Shown here piece after piece: positions 34,766-50,637 of a stretch of 64,000 nt of DNA. The position numbers and the translations under genes were made by a program. Each line of letters begins with the position of its first letter. The first letter of the stretch is position 1. The stretch is from the NCBI RefSeq assembly GCF_002259405.1, contig NZ_NPFW01000022.1:62001-126000 (forward strand). The letters are read 5' to 3'. The notes under the pieces were generated by a model that saw only the letters and a list, made by a program, of their open reading frames with translations, did no database searches and was not told the DNA's origin. Source of the DNA: Rhodococcus sp. 14-2483-1-2 (lineage in GTDB: Bacteria; Actinomycetota; Actinomycetes; Mycobacteriales; Mycobacteriaceae).

Positions 34766-34960
34766 GCGCGGGAGAGTTCCGAGGCATCCAGTCTCGGACG
34801 CCGAAGGAGCAATACCTCCCCGTCAATCTCTCAGGCACACGGACCGTGTGGGCTTCGACAACTCTGGAAAGTGGTGGGAGCACCCACCCGCCCAAGGGGA
34901 AAGGTGCCGGCGCGCCGAAGTGGCGCGCCGTGTCCGACCGAATCTCTCAGGCGCACGCGT
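34766..34960 (+). promoter_or_regulatory. Tandem glycine riboswitch upstream of gcvP
   Basis: Two glycine aptamers in series. The first opens with GCGGGAGAG and contains GCCGAAGGAGCAA and AATCTCTCAGGCA. The second runs from about 34856, with CTCTGGAAAG, CACCCGCCCAAGGGGAAAGG and AATCTCTCAGGCG. These are the class hallmarks, in the right order, and the tandem sits about 90 bases before the gcvP start. Glycine binding is known to switch such genes on, so glycine should induce its own breakdown. No protein-coding reading of this stretch is likely. Confidence 0.93.
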
Positions 34961-35049
34961 CAGCGGGCACACGACAGAGGGGGAGGAGCGGCCGGAGCGT
35001 ATGCCTCGGTCGTCCGACGCCTCGTCTTTCCGGCACCTGGGAGCACATC

Positions 35050-37902
<2,853 letters not shown>

Positions 37903-37909
37903 GCCGAGA

Positions 37910-37943
37910 ACAGAGCCCGCCACGTCGACGTGGCGGGCTCTGT
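37910..37943. terminator. Hairpin terminator after gcvP
   Basis: Perfect 15-base arms (37910-37924, 37929-37943) around TCGA lie between the convergent gcvP and metallophosphoesterase genes. The whole element is self-complementary, so it can stop both. Confidence 0.88.
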
Positions 37944-37962
37944 CGTATTCGCGTCGGAGGCT

Positions 37963-39102
37963 TCAGCCCCGGGTGAGCTCGAGCATTGCGATCTCGGGCG
38001 GAGCGGCGACGCGGACCGGTGGACCCCACGCACCCGCGCCGCGGGTGGTGTACAGCGTGGTGTTGCCGATCGTGTCCAGCCCTTCGACACTGGGCTGCTG
38101 TAGCGGCACCAGATAACGGATCGGCCAGATCTGACCCCCGTGCGTGTGCCCGGACACCTGCATGTCGACTCCGAAGTCCGATGCCTCCACTGCCTGCAAC
38201 GGCTGGTGTGCCATCAGTAGTACGAATCGATCGGGATCGATCCCGTCCAATGCCGCGGCGAGATCGGGTTCGTACGGGGCCGGTGCGGTGGCGTCGTTGA
38301 TGCCGGCGATATCGATTGCAGCGTCGCCACGAGTGATCGTCGCGCGTTCGTTGCGCAGAACGTCGATTCCGAGCGTCGACCAGAAGTCGAGCCATTCGCC
38401 GCCGTCGCCCGCGTAGAACTCGTGATTGCCGCTGACGGCGAACACACCGAGCGGGGCGTCGAGGTCGCGGAGCGGCTCGAGATCTGCTCCCACCAGAGCA
38501 ACCGTGCCGTCGATGAGATCGCCGTCGAGCAGCACGACATCTGGATTCTGGGCGTTGATCGAATCGACGACCTCTTGAACGAAGTCCGCGCCGCGGGAGG
38601 GACCGGCATGCAGATCCGACACCAACGCCACTCGGACTCCGTCGAATTCGGTCGGTAGCCGGTCGAGTGCGACGTCGGTGTTCGTCGCACGCGGAGTTGC
38701 CGCCTCGACGAGTCCGTACCCCACTGCGACCACGCTGACCAGTGCCACCGCCGCCGAGCCGATCCTCGACACACGCAGTCGAGCAGCGGACGAATCACGA
38801 TGCCTCGCAGCGAAAACCACTCTCGTGACGGTGCATACCACGGCCACCAGAAGCGTTCCCAGGAACAAGTACAGCACGACGGCGAGCCAGCTGAGGCCGA
38901 CGAACGCGGGGCCCCGTGCCCAGGACGGATCGAATGCGACGCCGCTGCCGAAGCCGATCACCGCACACAGCCACAGGAGCGCCAGCACGGCATCGACAGC
39001 CCGTTTGGGACGAGTCGGCATCCTGGTCACGGAGAGGAATCGCCAGTGCAGAAACAGGGTGACGAGGAGTAAGAAGACGCCGACAAAAAGTACACGAGAC
39101 AT
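37963..39102 (-). CDS. Membrane-anchored metallophosphoesterase
   Basis: A 379-residue protein. Four hydrophobic helices (about 3-22, 37-57, 66-95, 114-132) anchor an outer or inner calcineurin-like domain. All metal motifs are present: SDLHAG, LLDGDLID, SGNHEFY, MAHQPL and SGHTHGGQ. It resembles YkuE/YaeI-type enzymes, which hydrolyse lipid-linked phosphate such as UDP-diacylglucosamine; the substrate here is open. It is 3 bases after the stop-to-start gap of the vWA gene and so likely co-transcribed with it. Confidence 0.88.
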   Translation of the reverse strand: MSRVLFVGVFLLLVTLFLHWRFLSVTRMPTRPKRAVDAVLALLWLCAVIGFGSGVAFDPSWARGPAFVGLSWLAVVLYLFLGTLLVAVVCTVTRVVFAARHRDSSAARLRVSRIGSAAVALVSVVAVGYGLVEAATPRATNTDVALDRLPTEFDGVRVALVSDLHAGPSRGADFVQEVVDSINAQNPDVVLLDGDLIDGTVALVGADLEPLRDLDAPLGVFAVSGNHEFYAGDGGEWLDFWSTLGIDVLRNERATITRGDAAIDIAGINDATAPAPYEPDLAAALDGIDPDRFVLLMAHQPLQAVEASDFGVDMQVSGHTHGGQIWPIRYLVPLQQPSVEGLDTIGNTTLYTTRGAGAWGPPVRVAAPPEIAMLELTRG

Positions 39103-39105
39103 GTT

Positions 39106-40815
39106 CTAGTACAGCAACTTTCCGAGTCGATCGATGAGGTCTGGCGAATCCGATGTCGATACTGCTTCCGCGGTGCCGCCGGTTTGGGCGGCGATGTCGT
39201 CGAACGCGGAGGCATCGGAGTTGTCCCCGATCCGCACGATGTTCACCGCGACCGGACGCGCCGGATCGGCCGCTGCGGTCAGGTCGGTGAGCAAATCCTG
39301 CGCGGACAAGGACGAGTCGTCCGGGCCGTCGGTGATCAGCACGACGGAATTGACGCGGCCGGGAACGTATCCGGCCACGGCGTCGAGATACGCGACCAGG
39401 ACCGACGCATAGGTGAACGACCCGGTTGCCGGCGTCAACGCCGCCGCGGTGGTGGAGAGTGCTGCGCGTCTGGGAGTCGGCCCGATCGCAGCCGTCATCG
39501 GACCGGTCGGAACATCCACTCGGAAAGGCAGCGAGTTGTTCAGATCCTCGCTGAAGCTCCACAGGCCCAGCTCGGTGGAGTCGGGTACTCGCTGGAACTG
39601 CTCGTCGAGGGCGCGAACCGTGTTCTGCAGCCGAGTTGCACTGCCTTCGGCGGTGCCCATCGACTCGGATACGTCGAGCAGTACCGTGGCGCGGCGCGGC
39701 AGGACCGGATTTCGCAACACGGTCAGCAGTGCGTCGGCGACCGGTCCGGAAGGAGCAGTGACCGCTTCCGCGTTCACTGTCTCGTCGACGCCGAAGCCCG
39801 CATCCGTGAGCAACTGCGCACCGTCCGGCTGCCGGACGAAATCGACGAACGCGGCCGCAGCCCGGGTCGATGTCTCATCACCGGAGAGCACGGCCGCGGG
39901 ATGATCGGCAACGGGAGCGGGGCCCTGAGGCTCGACGGCGGTCAACGTCGAGGAATCGGTCGATGCCAGCTGTTGTTCGGTGACCGGAACCGCGTGGACG
40001 GGGCCGTCGGGGCCGGGCGCGTTCTCGAGGGCCGCGAGCGCGTCGTAGGTGGTGGACGCGGACGTCGCGGAGGCACCGGTGTCGGTGAGAGCCAGCTCCG
40101 ACACTGCCGAGATCAGTTCTCTCGACGAGACCTGTTCGAGGGTCAGTGCAGTGGTCGGATCGCCGCGTACCCCGGCAGCGATCGCGGCGACCGCGAGTGT
40201 GGTTGCGCCGGAATCGGATCCGGTCGGAAGGGCGAGACGGAGCGCACCCCACTCGCCGAGACCGAGTGCCTGTGGGTCGCGTTGCAGTCGGACCAGGTCG
40301 GCCCAGCTCACAGTGGTCAGAGCATCGGCCACAGCAGACGGCACCGCGAGTACGACCGGACTCGTCGCGAGTGGCCGCGGGGTGCCGTCGACGGCACCCC
40401 TGTCGGTGACGGCTTCGACGTCGCCCGAGGATTGAGGTATCCACAGGCCCGGCCGAGCACCGAGTGCTTCGACGTCCCAGTTGTCGATACCGGCGTTCAA
40501 CGCCGTCCGCACGGCGTCCGAAGACGTCGCTCGAACCTGCACCGTCACACAGTGATCCCGCACCACCGGTGCAGTGTCGTTGAATCGAGCAGCCAGTTGT
40601 TCGACAGGCCCGGAGATGTCGGGATCGGCGGCGACAGTGAGCACCGCCGATCCCTCCACACAGGTGTCGGCAGCTTCGACCCCTTGATCGAAGATGCGAT
40701 CCCGCAGCTGAAACCATCCGAACACGGCCGCAACCAGCACCGCGATCGTTATCACGACGATCACGGGTCCGGCGGCTATCGAACGCCCGCGCCCTGTGTT
40801 CCGATGTTCACCCAC
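39106..40815 (-). CDS. Secreted/membrane-anchored substrate-binding plus vWA protein
   Basis: A 569-residue protein with one N-terminal helix (GPVIVVITIAVLVAAVFGW) and a large outer part. Residues about 55-350 resemble a periplasmic-binding fold (VLTVAADPDISGPVEQLAARF, GARPGLWIPQSS). Residues about 375-565 form a von Willebrand A domain whose metal site is visible: DVSESMG and ITDGPDD. It matches Rv1836c by position beside glcB. Such proteins probably bind other proteins or a ligand outside the cell. It uses a GTG start 16 bases after the malate synthase stop. Confidence 0.85.
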   Translation of the reverse strand: MGEHRNTGRGRSIAAGPVIVVITIAVLVAAVFGWFQLRDRIFDQGVEAADTCVEGSAVLTVAADPDISGPVEQLAARFNDTAPVVRDHCVTVQVRATSSDAVRTALNAGIDNWDVEALGARPGLWIPQSSGDVEAVTDRGAVDGTPRPLATSPVVLAVPSAVADALTTVSWADLVRLQRDPQALGLGEWGALRLALPTGSDSGATTLAVAAIAAGVRGDPTTALTLEQVSSRELISAVSELALTDTGASATSASTTYDALAALENAPGPDGPVHAVPVTEQQLASTDSSTLTAVEPQGPAPVADHPAAVLSGDETSTRAAAAFVDFVRQPDGAQLLTDAGFGVDETVNAEAVTAPSGPVADALLTVLRNPVLPRRATVLLDVSESMGTAEGSATRLQNTVRALDEQFQRVPDSTELGLWSFSEDLNNSLPFRVDVPTGPMTAAIGPTPRRAALSTTAAALTPATGSFTYASVLVAYLDAVAGYVPGRVNSVVLITDGPDDSSLSAQDLLTDLTAAADPARPVAVNIVRIGDNSDASAFDDIAAQTGGTAEAVSTSDSPDLIDRLGKLLY

Positions 40816-40831
40816 GTGATCGACAAGTCCG

Positions 40832-43006
40832 TCAGGCGTTGACGGCCTTGTACTCCCGTCGGCGACGATGCAGGATCGGCTCGGTGTAGCCGTTGGGCTG
40901 GCTCGTGCCCTGGAAGATCAGGTCACTGGCAGCCTGGAAGGCGATGTTGGTGTCGAACTCGGGAGCCAACGGCTTGTACGTCGGATCGGATTCGTTCTGA
41001 CGGTCCACCACCGGGGCCATCCGCTTCAGCGACTCGCGCACCTGGTCTTCGGTGACGATGCCGTGGCGCAGCCAGTTCGCGATGAACTGACTCGAAATGC
41101 GCAGCGTCGCACGGTCTTCCATGAGTGCGATGTCGTTGATGTCGGGAACCTTCGAGCACCCGACGCCGTGGTCGATCCATCGCACCACGTAGCCCAGGAT
41201 CGACTGCGAGTTGTTGTCGAGTTCGTTCTGCTTCTCCTCGTCGGTCCAGTCCGTGGACGGCGCGAGAGGGATTTCGAGAATGTCGTCGACAGTGGCGCGC
41301 TTGGCCTGTGCGATCTCGTGCTGACGGGCGAACACATCGACCTTGTGATAGTGCAGGGCGTGCAAGGTCGCCGCGGTGGGCGAGGGAACCCACGCCGTGT
41401 TGGCCCCGGCCTTGGGGTGGCCGATCTTCTGCTCGAGCATGTCGTGCATCAGATCGGGCATGGCCCACATGCCCTTGCCGATCTGGGCCTTGCCTTCGAG
41501 GCCTGCAGCCAGGCCGGTGTCGACGTTGAAATCCTCGTAGGCGGCGATCCACTTCTCGCCCTTCATCGCGCCCTTGCGAACGACGGGACCTGCCTCCATC
41601 GAGGTGTGGATCTCGTCGCCGGTGCGGTCGAGGAAGCCGGTGTTGATGAACACGACCCGCTCGGAGGCGGCCTGGATGCACGCCTTGAGGTTGACCGTCG
41701 TGCGGCGTTCCTCGTCCATGATGCCGACCTTGAGCGTGTTGGTCGGCAGCGAGAGAACCTGCTCGACACGGCCGAACAGCTCCGCGGTGAACGCGACCTC
41801 GTCCGGTCCGTGCATCTTGGGCTTGACGATGTACAGCGAACCGGTGCGTGAGTTGGACAGCACGTTGTCCGAGGTCAGCGAGTGCATACCGGCCAGCGAG
41901 GTGAACAGTGCGTCGAGAATTCCCTCGGGCACCTCGTTGCCGTCGGCATCGAGGATCGCATCCGACGTCATCAGATGACCGACGTTGCGGACGAACAGCA
42001 GCGAGCGACCGTGCAGTGTCAGTTCGGAACCGTCGACCGAGGTGTAGGTGCGGTCCTTGTTCATGGCACGAGTGAAGCTCTTGCCACCCTTGGAGACTTC
42101 CTCGGTCAGATCGCCCTTCATCAGACCGAGCCAGTTGCGGTAGCCGAGGACCTTGTCGTCCGCATCGACTGCAGCGACGGAATCCTCGAAGTCCATGATG
42201 GTGGTGACAGCCGACTCGAGCAGGACGTCCTTGACGCCTGCGCCGTCGGTCTTGCCGATCGGGCTCTCGGGGTCGATCTGGATCTCGAAGTGCAAGCCGT
42301 TGTGCACGAACAGGATTGCCGACGGCGCATCCGGGGTGCCCTGGTATCCGAGCAGCTGTGACGGATCCTTCAGCCCGACCGTGCTGCCGTCGGACAGAGT
42401 CACCGTCAGCGATGCCGCGTCGACGACGTATCCGGTGGTGCCGACGTGCGAGCCGGAGCTCAGGGGCAGCGCCTCGTCCAGGAAGTCCCGCGCGAAGGCG
42501 ATGACCTTGTCGCCGCGGACCCGGTTGTAGCTGGTGCCCTTCTCGGCTCCGTCAGTCTCGGGAATGGCATCGGTTCCGTAGAGGGCGTCGTACAGCGAGC
42601 CCCACCGTGCGTTGGACGCGTTGATCGCGAACCGGGCATTGAGCACCGGCACCACGAGCTGCGGTCCTGCAGTGGTCGTGATCTCGGTGTCGACACCGGA
42701 GGTGCTGATCTGGAAGTCGGCCGGCTCGTTGAGCAGGTAGCCGATCTCCTTCAGGAATGCCTTGTACGCGGCTCGGTCGTAATTCGGGCCTGCGTGCTCG
42801 CCGTGCCAGGCGTCGACCTTGCCCTGGATCTCGTCGCGGACAGCCAGCAACGACTTGTTCTTGGGAGCGAGATCGGCGATCACCGACGCAGCACCGGCCC
42901 AGAAGGCATCCGAATCTACGTTCGTACCCGGCAGCGCCTCCTTCTCGACGAAATCGAATAGGACCTTGGCGACCTGAAGTCCACCAGCCTGCACACGATC
43001 GGTCAT
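40832..43006 (-). CDS. glcB: Malate synthase G
   Basis: A 724-residue cytoplasmic enzyme that condenses glyoxylate with acetyl-CoA to malate (glyoxylate shunt). The catalytic barrel shows [18 protein letters not shown] and [16 protein letters not shown], with [20 protein letters not shown] and GKGMWAMPD typical of isoform G. Length is standard. GAGG about 6 bases before ATG 43006 sets the start; ten further codons upstream are unsupported. Isocitrate lyase is not in the window. Confidence 0.96.
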   Translation of the reverse strand: MTDRVQAGGLQVAKVLFDFVEKEALPGTNVDSDAFWAGAASVIADLAPKNKSLLAVRDEIQGKVDAWHGEHAGPNYDRAAYKAFLKEIGYLLNEPADFQISTSGVDTEITTTAGPQLVVPVLNARFAINASNARWGSLYDALYGTDAIPETDGAEKGTSYNRVRGDKVIAFARDFLDEALPLSSGSHVGTTGYVVDAASLTVTLSDGSTVGLKDPSQLLGYQGTPDAPSAILFVHNGLHFEIQIDPESPIGKTDGAGVKDVLLESAVTTIMDFEDSVAAVDADDKVLGYRNWLGLMKGDLTEEVSKGGKSFTRAMNKDRTYTSVDGSELTLHGRSLLFVRNVGHLMTSDAILDADGNEVPEGILDALFTSLAGMHSLTSDNVLSNSRTGSLYIVKPKMHGPDEVAFTAELFGRVEQVLSLPTNTLKVGIMDEERRTTVNLKACIQAASERVVFINTGFLDRTGDEIHTSMEAGPVVRKGAMKGEKWIAAYEDFNVDTGLAAGLEGKAQIGKGMWAMPDLMHDMLEQKIGHPKAGANTAWVPSPTAATLHALHYHKVDVFARQHEIAQAKRATVDDILEIPLAPSTDWTDEEKQNELDNNSQSILGYVVRWIDHGVGCSKVPDINDIALMEDRATLRISSQFIANWLRHGIVTEDQVRESLKRMAPVVDRQNESDPTYKPLAPEFDTNIAFQAASDLIFQGTSQPNGYTEPILHRRRREYKAVNA

Positions 43007-43072
43007 GAATTCCTCACTCTTTCCGGTCACGGACACCGGCTGACCGGTGTCCCCACGACAACGCTGTCGATG

Positions 43073-43987
43073 TTACTCGGCGGTAGGTCCGACGCCGAAC
43101 TCGCCGCCGATCAGTAAATTCTGGCATCGAGCGATCAACGCCGAACGCAGAGGTGCCGCTTCGCTCGACAATTCTCCCTGCGCACGCACGTATTCCGCGC
43201 GACCGGCCGCGGTCTCGATCCGAATGGGTTCGAGATCGTAGTCGCTCAGGTCGTACGGACTCGCGCGCATGTCGATCGTTCGCGCGTGCAGAGCCAGCTC
43301 GAAGCAGTCGGTGAGAAACTCGGAATCGATCAGTGGCCCCAGCTTGTAGCACCACTTGTACAGATCCATCGAGGCATGGATACAACCGGGTTGCTCGGAT
43401 GTCAGCCGCGAATCCGGAGACAGCGCAAGAGCGTTGCGCGGCGCAGCATCGGGGGTGAAGAACCGGAAGGCGTCGTAGTGGGTGCAGCGCAACGTCATCG
43501 AATCGACCACGGCATCGGTTCCGTCGTGTCCGAGACGCAACGGCACCTGCTCGTGACGCTGTGCCGAGGTACCCCCGCGATAGACCATCGCCCACTCGTG
43601 CAGTCCGAAACAGCCGAGCACCGGGGGCTTTTCCCGGGTGGCGGCGAGCAGGCCGAGGGTGAATTCGATACTCGATCGTCGTCGCTCCACCAGATCCGAC
43701 CGCACCCGAAAACCCGGGCCGTCGTCGGTGTCCACCTGCTCGTAGGACGCGAACGCCGCGAAATCGTGCGCACTATCACCGGTGAGCACAACGCCGTGGC
43801 CTGGATTCCACCGGCGCAGCTGACCCGGGCGATGACTGTAATAGGTGAACAGGAAGTCGAGCACCGGATGAACGCCGCCGTGACCCCGGTCGGTCAGATA
43901 GTCACCGACCAGGTTCTCCACCCGCGCTGCATGCGCAGCGCGACGAGTGATCCACTGCTCCTCGCGCAGCAACGTCGAGTCCGACAT
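43073..43987 (-). CDS. Conserved actinobacterial protein, function unknown
   Basis: A 304-residue soluble protein. Marks are HPVLDFLFTYYSHRPGQLRRWNPG, GCFGLHEWAMVYRG, LRCTHYDAFRFFT and CIHASMDLYKWCYKLGPLID. It is often labelled 3-methyladenine DNA glycosylase in databases, but I see no glycosylase motif, so I leave the function open. The conserved His, Asp and Tyr clusters suggest an enzyme. It follows the CNNM gene directly, with the two genes abutting, and so is part of that operon. Confidence 0.75.
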   Translation of the reverse strand: MSDSTLLREEQWITRRAAHAARVENLVGDYLTDRGHGGVHPVLDFLFTYYSHRPGQLRRWNPGHGVVLTGDSAHDFAAFASYEQVDTDDGPGFRVRSDLVERRRSSIEFTLGLLAATREKPPVLGCFGLHEWAMVYRGGTSAQRHEQVPLRLGHDGTDAVVDSMTLRCTHYDAFRFFTPDAAPRNALALSPDSRLTSEQPGCIHASMDLYKWCYKLGPLIDSEFLTDCFELALHARTIDMRASPYDLSDYDLEPIRIETAAGRAEYVRAQGELSSEAAPLRSALIARCQNLLIGGEFGVGPTAE

Positions 43988-45124
43988 TCACACGTTCCGT
44001 GGGGGAGCGGGCGTGGACTCGACGCTGGACGACGATTGACCAGGACGAGGGCCGGCCACTCGGTGGGTGCCGTCTCGAACCGTACCGACGAACTCCTCGA
44101 CCAGGTCCTCGAGGGCGACGATGCCGACCGTGGCACCGGTTGCGTCGTGCACGGCACCGAGATGGCTGCTGGCCCGACGCAACTTGGTCAATGCGTCGTC
44201 GAGCACCGTGTCGATGGAGACCACCGGAAGCGCCCGCACATCGCTGCGGGGAATGACCGTGTCCGGTCCTGCCGACTCGTCGGCCATGTCGTCGAGGACG
44301 TCTTTCAGGTGCAGGTAGCCCACCAGTGCCCCCGAGGCGTCGCGAACCGGATAGCGAGAGAATCCCGTTTCGATGACAGCACGTTCGACGGAGCCGAGCG
44401 TGGGTCCGAGAGTGTGGTCGGGCCCGGACAACTCGATACTGCGAACCTGGTGCGAGGGAATCAGAACTTCACCCACCGTCCGGCCGGATGTCTCGAGCGC
44501 CTGCCGCAATCGTCGATGCTCCTCGGCGTCGATCAATCCTTCCGATCGTGATTCGCCGATCATCTGCGACAACTCGACCGCCGACACCGAGGAACTCAGC
44601 TCGTCCTTGGGTTCGATCCGGAGCAGTCGAAGGGTCAGGTTGGCGCACATGTTGTAGAACGAGATCAGCGGCAGCGCCACCTTGATGAACAGCAGATGGA
44701 TGGGCACCAGAACCATCGCAGTGCTCTCCGGGCCCGCGATGGCGATGTTCTTGGGCACCATCTCGCCGATGAGAATGTGCAGCACGACCACAAGCGTCAA
44801 CGCGATGGCGAAGGCGATCGGGTGCAGGAAGGACTCGGGAATGCCGACTGCCTCGAGCGGAACCTCGATCAGGTGTGCCACCGCGGGCTCCGCCACACGA
44901 CCGAGAAGGATCGAACAGATCGTGATACCGAGCTGGGCAGCAGCGAGCATCTGCGACAGGTTCTGACCGGCCTCGATGACACTCTGCGCGCGCTTCTTGC
45001 CTTGCGCGAGCAGAGCTTCGAGGCGATCCCGCCGGGCCGAGATCAGTGCGAACTCGGCACCGACGAAGAATGCGTTGCCTGCGAGCAACAGAACGGCGAG
45101 ACCGACTCCGAGGAAATCACCCAT
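43988..45124 (-). CDS. CNNM/CorC-type membrane protein lacking the C-terminal domain
   Basis: A 378-residue protein. An N-terminal DUF21/CNNM membrane domain ([34 protein letters not shown]) with about four helices precedes two CBS domains ([33 protein letters not shown]). The C-terminal CorC_HlyC domain of its neighbour is absent; a short Ser/Pro tail replaces it. Relatives are called hemolysin-like and are linked to magnesium or other divalent metals. ATG 45124 overlaps the stop of the longer paralogue; GTG 45133 is an alternative. Confidence 0.88.
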   Translation of the reverse strand: MGDFLGVGLAVLLLAGNAFFVGAEFALISARRDRLEALLAQGKKRAQSVIEAGQNLSQMLAAAQLGITICSILLGRVAEPAVAHLIEVPLEAVGIPESFLHPIAFAIALTLVVVLHILIGEMVPKNIAIAGPESTAMVLVPIHLLFIKVALPLISFYNMCANLTLRLLRIEPKDELSSSVSAVELSQMIGESRSEGLIDAEEHRRLRQALETSGRTVGEVLIPSHQVRSIELSGPDHTLGPTLGSVERAVIETGFSRYPVRDASGALVGYLHLKDVLDDMADESAGPDTVIPRSDVRALPVVSIDTVLDDALTKLRRASSHLGAVHDATGATVGIVALEDLVEEFVGTVRDGTHRVAGPRPGQSSSSVESTPAPPRNV

Positions 45125-46496
45125 CGATCTCACCGTCCGATCTCATCCGAGCCACCGCTGCCGCGTCGACGGGCAGGAGCACCACCCGGTCGATGCGGCG
45201 GCCGTCCATACGGATCACTCGTGCCACCCAACCGCCGTCTCGCTCGAGCGGATCCTCGTTGGCCGGGGAAGGCAGCAGAACTGCGTCCCCCTCGGTCGGA
45301 ATGCGACCCAACTCGGTCAGTACCAGACCGCCGATGGTTTCGTACTCGCCCTCCGGCGCGGAGTACCCCGTGGCCGACGCGACCTCGTCGATACGCAGCA
45401 GGCCTGCGCAATCCCATCCGTCGCCCGACCTGGAGACGTCGAGCTCCGGCTCGTCGTGTTCGTCGCGCACGTCACCGACGATCTCCTCGATCAGGTCCTC
45501 CATCGTGACCATGCCCGCGGTACCGCCGTATTCGTCGACGACGAGCGCGACCTGCATGCCGTCGGCGCGCACCCGTTCCATCACAGCATCGCCGTCGAGG
45601 CTGGACGGTACGACCGGTACGTCGCGTGCCAGGGACTCGACCGTCGTCGAGCGACGGTGCGATCCGGCGACGGTGAACGCATGCTTGATGTGAACGACCC
45701 CGATGGTGTCGTCCAGATCGCCGTCGACCACCGGAAACCGCGAGAAGCCGGTCCGCGCAGCCGTTTCGATCAGATCGGCCACGGTCGCGTCGGTGGCGAG
45801 CGTTTCGATCTTCACTCGTGGCGTCATCAGTTCCTCGGCCGTGCGATCACCGAACTGCAACGACCGATCCACCAGTCGGGCAGTGTTCTCGTCGATCGAT
45901 CCCTGCCGTGCCGACGTGCGGACCAGTGAACCCAGTTCCTGCGGCGACCGCGCGGATCTCAGTTCCTCGGCCGGCTCGATCCCGAGCCGGCGTACCAGCC
46001 AGTTCGCCGACCCGTTGAGCCCGTTGATGGCCCATTTGAAGACCAGCGAGAACCCGGCCATCGCACCGGCGGTGACACGAGCGGTCGACATCGGTTTCGC
46101 GATGGCGATGTTCTTGGGAACCAGCTCACCGAAGATCATGGAGAACGAGGTGGCCAGGATCAGAGCCACCGCGAGCGAGATGCCTGCGGAGAGGGTCTCG
46201 GATGCGCCCAACGCGTCGGCCACGGGTCGAATGAAGCCGGCCAGTACCGGTTCGGCGAGGTAGCCGGTGATCAGTGTCGTGATGGTGATGCCGAGTTGGG
46301 CGCCGGACAGCTGAAAGGACAGTGTCTTGTGGGCGTGCAGAACTTGGCGGGAGCGCAGGTCGCCGTTCGCTGCCTGTGACTCGACTGCACTGCGTTCGAG
46401 AGCAGTGAGGGAGAACTCGGCCGCGACGAACAGCGCGGTGCCTGCCGTCAAGGCGACGAAACCGAGCAGGCTGACGATGGTGAGAAGAAGTGCCAC
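45117..46496 (-). CDS. CNNM/CorC-type membrane protein with CBS and CorC_HlyC domains
   Basis: A 459-residue paralogue of the gene just downstream. It has an N-terminal DUF21 domain ([34 protein letters not shown]), CBS pair ([35 protein letters not shown]) and a C-terminal CorC_HlyC domain ([19 protein letters not shown]). It uses a GTG start with GGAG 9 bases before. The tandem arrangement with overlapping ends suggests a hetero-oligomer; mycobacteria have the same pair (Rv1841c/Rv1842c). A role in divalent-metal transport or its control is family knowledge. Confidence 0.9.
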   Translation of the reverse strand: MALLLTIVSLLGFVALTAGTALFVAAEFSLTALERSAVESQAANGDLRSRQVLHAHKTLSFQLSGAQLGITITTLITGYLAEPVLAGFIRPVADALGASETLSAGISLAVALILATSFSMIFGELVPKNIAIAKPMSTARVTAGAMAGFSLVFKWAINGLNGSANWLVRRLGIEPAEELRSARSPQELGSLVRTSARQGSIDENTARLVDRSLQFGDRTAEELMTPRVKIETLATDATVADLIETAARTGFSRFPVVDGDLDDTIGVVHIKHAFTVAGSHRRSTTVESLARDVPVVPSSLDGDAVMERVRADGMQVALVVDEYGGTAGMVTMEDLIEEIVGDVRDEHDEPELDVSRSGDGWDCAGLLRIDEVASATGYSAPEGEYETIGGLVLTELGRIPTEGDAVLLPSPANEDPLERDGGWVARVIRMDGRRIDRVVLLPVDAAAVARMRSDGEIDG

Positions 46497-46499
46497 GCG

Positions 46500-46691
46500 T
46501 CAACTCCGCCTGAGCCGGGACCGTCGAAGCTGGGAAAGGAGCATCGCGCCGCCGGAGTGCACGTGGCTGCCGAAATCTGTGTCGCCGGGTTTCTCTCCCG
46601 GCTCGATAGAGGATCCCTCCGAAGTGGAACCGTCGTCGTGTTGTTCCGCAGTTGCCGCGACGGCAACCGAGATAGTGGGTGCCTCGGGCAC
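46500..46691 (-). CDS. Doubtful 63-residue ORF before the CNNM genes
   Basis: Opens PEAPTISVAVAATAEQHDD and ends LLSQLRRSRLRRS. GAAGGGAA stands 6 bases before its GTG, and its stop is 3 bases before the CNNM start, so it could be a leader gene of that operon. It has low complexity and no known family. The frame continues upstream to 46805. Confidence 0.28.
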   Translation of the reverse strand: MPEAPTISVAVAATAEQHDDGSTSEGSSIEPGEKPGDTDFGSHVHSGGAMLLSQLRRSRLRRS

Positions 46692-46843
46692 CTGATTCCC
46701 TTCTGTCCGGTTCGCGCTGTGGTCCCACTCCGTGCGGAACCGACCGTTCGGCCACGCGTCGGGAATCGAATGCTCGAATTTCCGACGCGTGGCGAGCGCG
46801 AACAACTGTGTGTGCTGTTGGTGAGTCTAACCGTGCCCGACGG

Positions 46844-49187
<2,344 letters not shown>

Positions 49188-49191
<4 letters not shown>

Positions 49192-50492
49192 CCGCGTCGT
49201 CCTCTGCTGCCGCCCCGCTTGCCTCCGGCCCGCCCGCTTCGCTCGTGTCGGACGGGTGCGGCACCGCGTCGTGAACCACGAGGTGCGGGTGATTCCGCAG
49301 CCTCGGCCGGCAGCGGTCTGCCGATGGGTGTACGCGCCCCGGTCAGACGACGCCACGAGGTGGGATCGGTCTCGGTGTCGACCACCGTTGCCGAGACGCC
49401 GGCGTCGCCTGCCATCGCACACACGTGATCCAGCTGTTCGGCGGTGGCCAACGTCACGACGGTTCCGCTGGCTCCGGCGCGTGCAGTGCGGCCTGCGCGA
49501 TGCACGTAGTCCTTGGAATCCAACGGTGGGTCGACGTGGACCACGAGGGTGACGTCGTCGACGTGAACCCCGCGTGCCGCGACGTCGGTCGCGATCAGCG
49601 CAGTCGATACGCCGTCGCCGAAAGCGGCAAGCGAACGTGTGCGGTGTGCCTGAGTCTTGTTGCCGTGCAACGACGATACCGATACGCCCAGCCGGCGACA
49701 GTCGTCGGTGAGTCGGTCGACCGCGTGAGTGGTGCGGACGAACAGCAACGTGCGACCGTCTCTGTTGGCAAGTGCGGCAGCCACTTCGGTCTTGCGGGCA
49801 GCATCGACCCTGAACACGTAGTGAGCAATGTCGGGCTCGCTCACGGACTCCGCCGTGGAATGTTCGGCCGGATCGTTCAGGAACTTCGCGACCAGGCGGT
49901 CGACGTCCTCGTCCAGGGTCGCCGAGAACAGCAGCCGCTGGCCGACGGCCGGTGTCGCGGCGAGAAGCGACTCGATCTGAGGCAGAAATCCCATGTCCAC
50001 CATGCGATCCGCCTCGTCGATCACGGTCACCTCCACGCGATTCAACGTGATCGAGCGTCGCGCGAGCAGGTCGTTGAGGCGACCAGGGGTGGCAACCACG
50101 ATGTCGATTCCGCGCTGGATCTCTCGAACGTTGCGCTCGAGCGGAACGCCGCCGACCACACCGACGCTGCGCAGGCCGAATGTCGCACCGTGGACGTCGA
50201 GCACTTCCTGGATCTGGAGCGCAAGTTCGCGAGTGGGAGCCAGGACGAGTCCACGCGGTGCACCGGGCTCACTGCGACGGCCGGCGAGCCGCACGAGCAG
50301 TGGTAGCCCGAATGCGAGAGTCTTCCCCGATCCGGTCGGAGCACGGCCGAGCACATCGCGGCCCGCAAGCGCATCGGGCAGGGCGGCGGACTGGATCGGA
50401 AACGGCTCGGAGACACCCGCTTTCCTCAGCGAGTGCACGAGAACCACGGGCAGTCCCAGTTCTGCGAACGATCGAACGGATTGACCCGGCAT
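49188..50492 (-). CDS. DEAD-box RNA helicase with basic C-terminal tail
   Basis: A 434-residue helicase. The Q motif (GVSEPFPIQSAALP), motif I (APTGSGKT), DEAD (VIDEADRM), SAT (FSATLDED) and VI (HRAGRTARAG) are all present. A Gly/Arg-rich tail (RHERSGRAGGKRGGSRGRRG) likely binds RNA. It is of the RhlE/SrmB type. ATG 50492 is the first in-frame start with a nearby GGGT-type site. It reads divergently from the DUF4262 gene. It differs from the second helicase at 52766 by lacking the GYQG repeats. Confidence 0.9.
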
Positions 50493-50637
50493 GGATGTGA
50501 CCCTACCGCTGCGTCGACCAGGCGTCGGAATCTTCTTGTCGGTGCCCCGCGCAATACTCGGGGTAGAACGCATGTTCGATCGGCGTTCGACACAGTGGTT
50601 GCCGAGGGGGCGATCGCACGCAGAGTGTGGGGGAGCT

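Noticed and set aside
43073-43987. 3-methyladenine DNA glycosylase
   Set aside because: A name often attached to this family, but no helix-hairpin-helix or AlkA/Tag motif can be seen.
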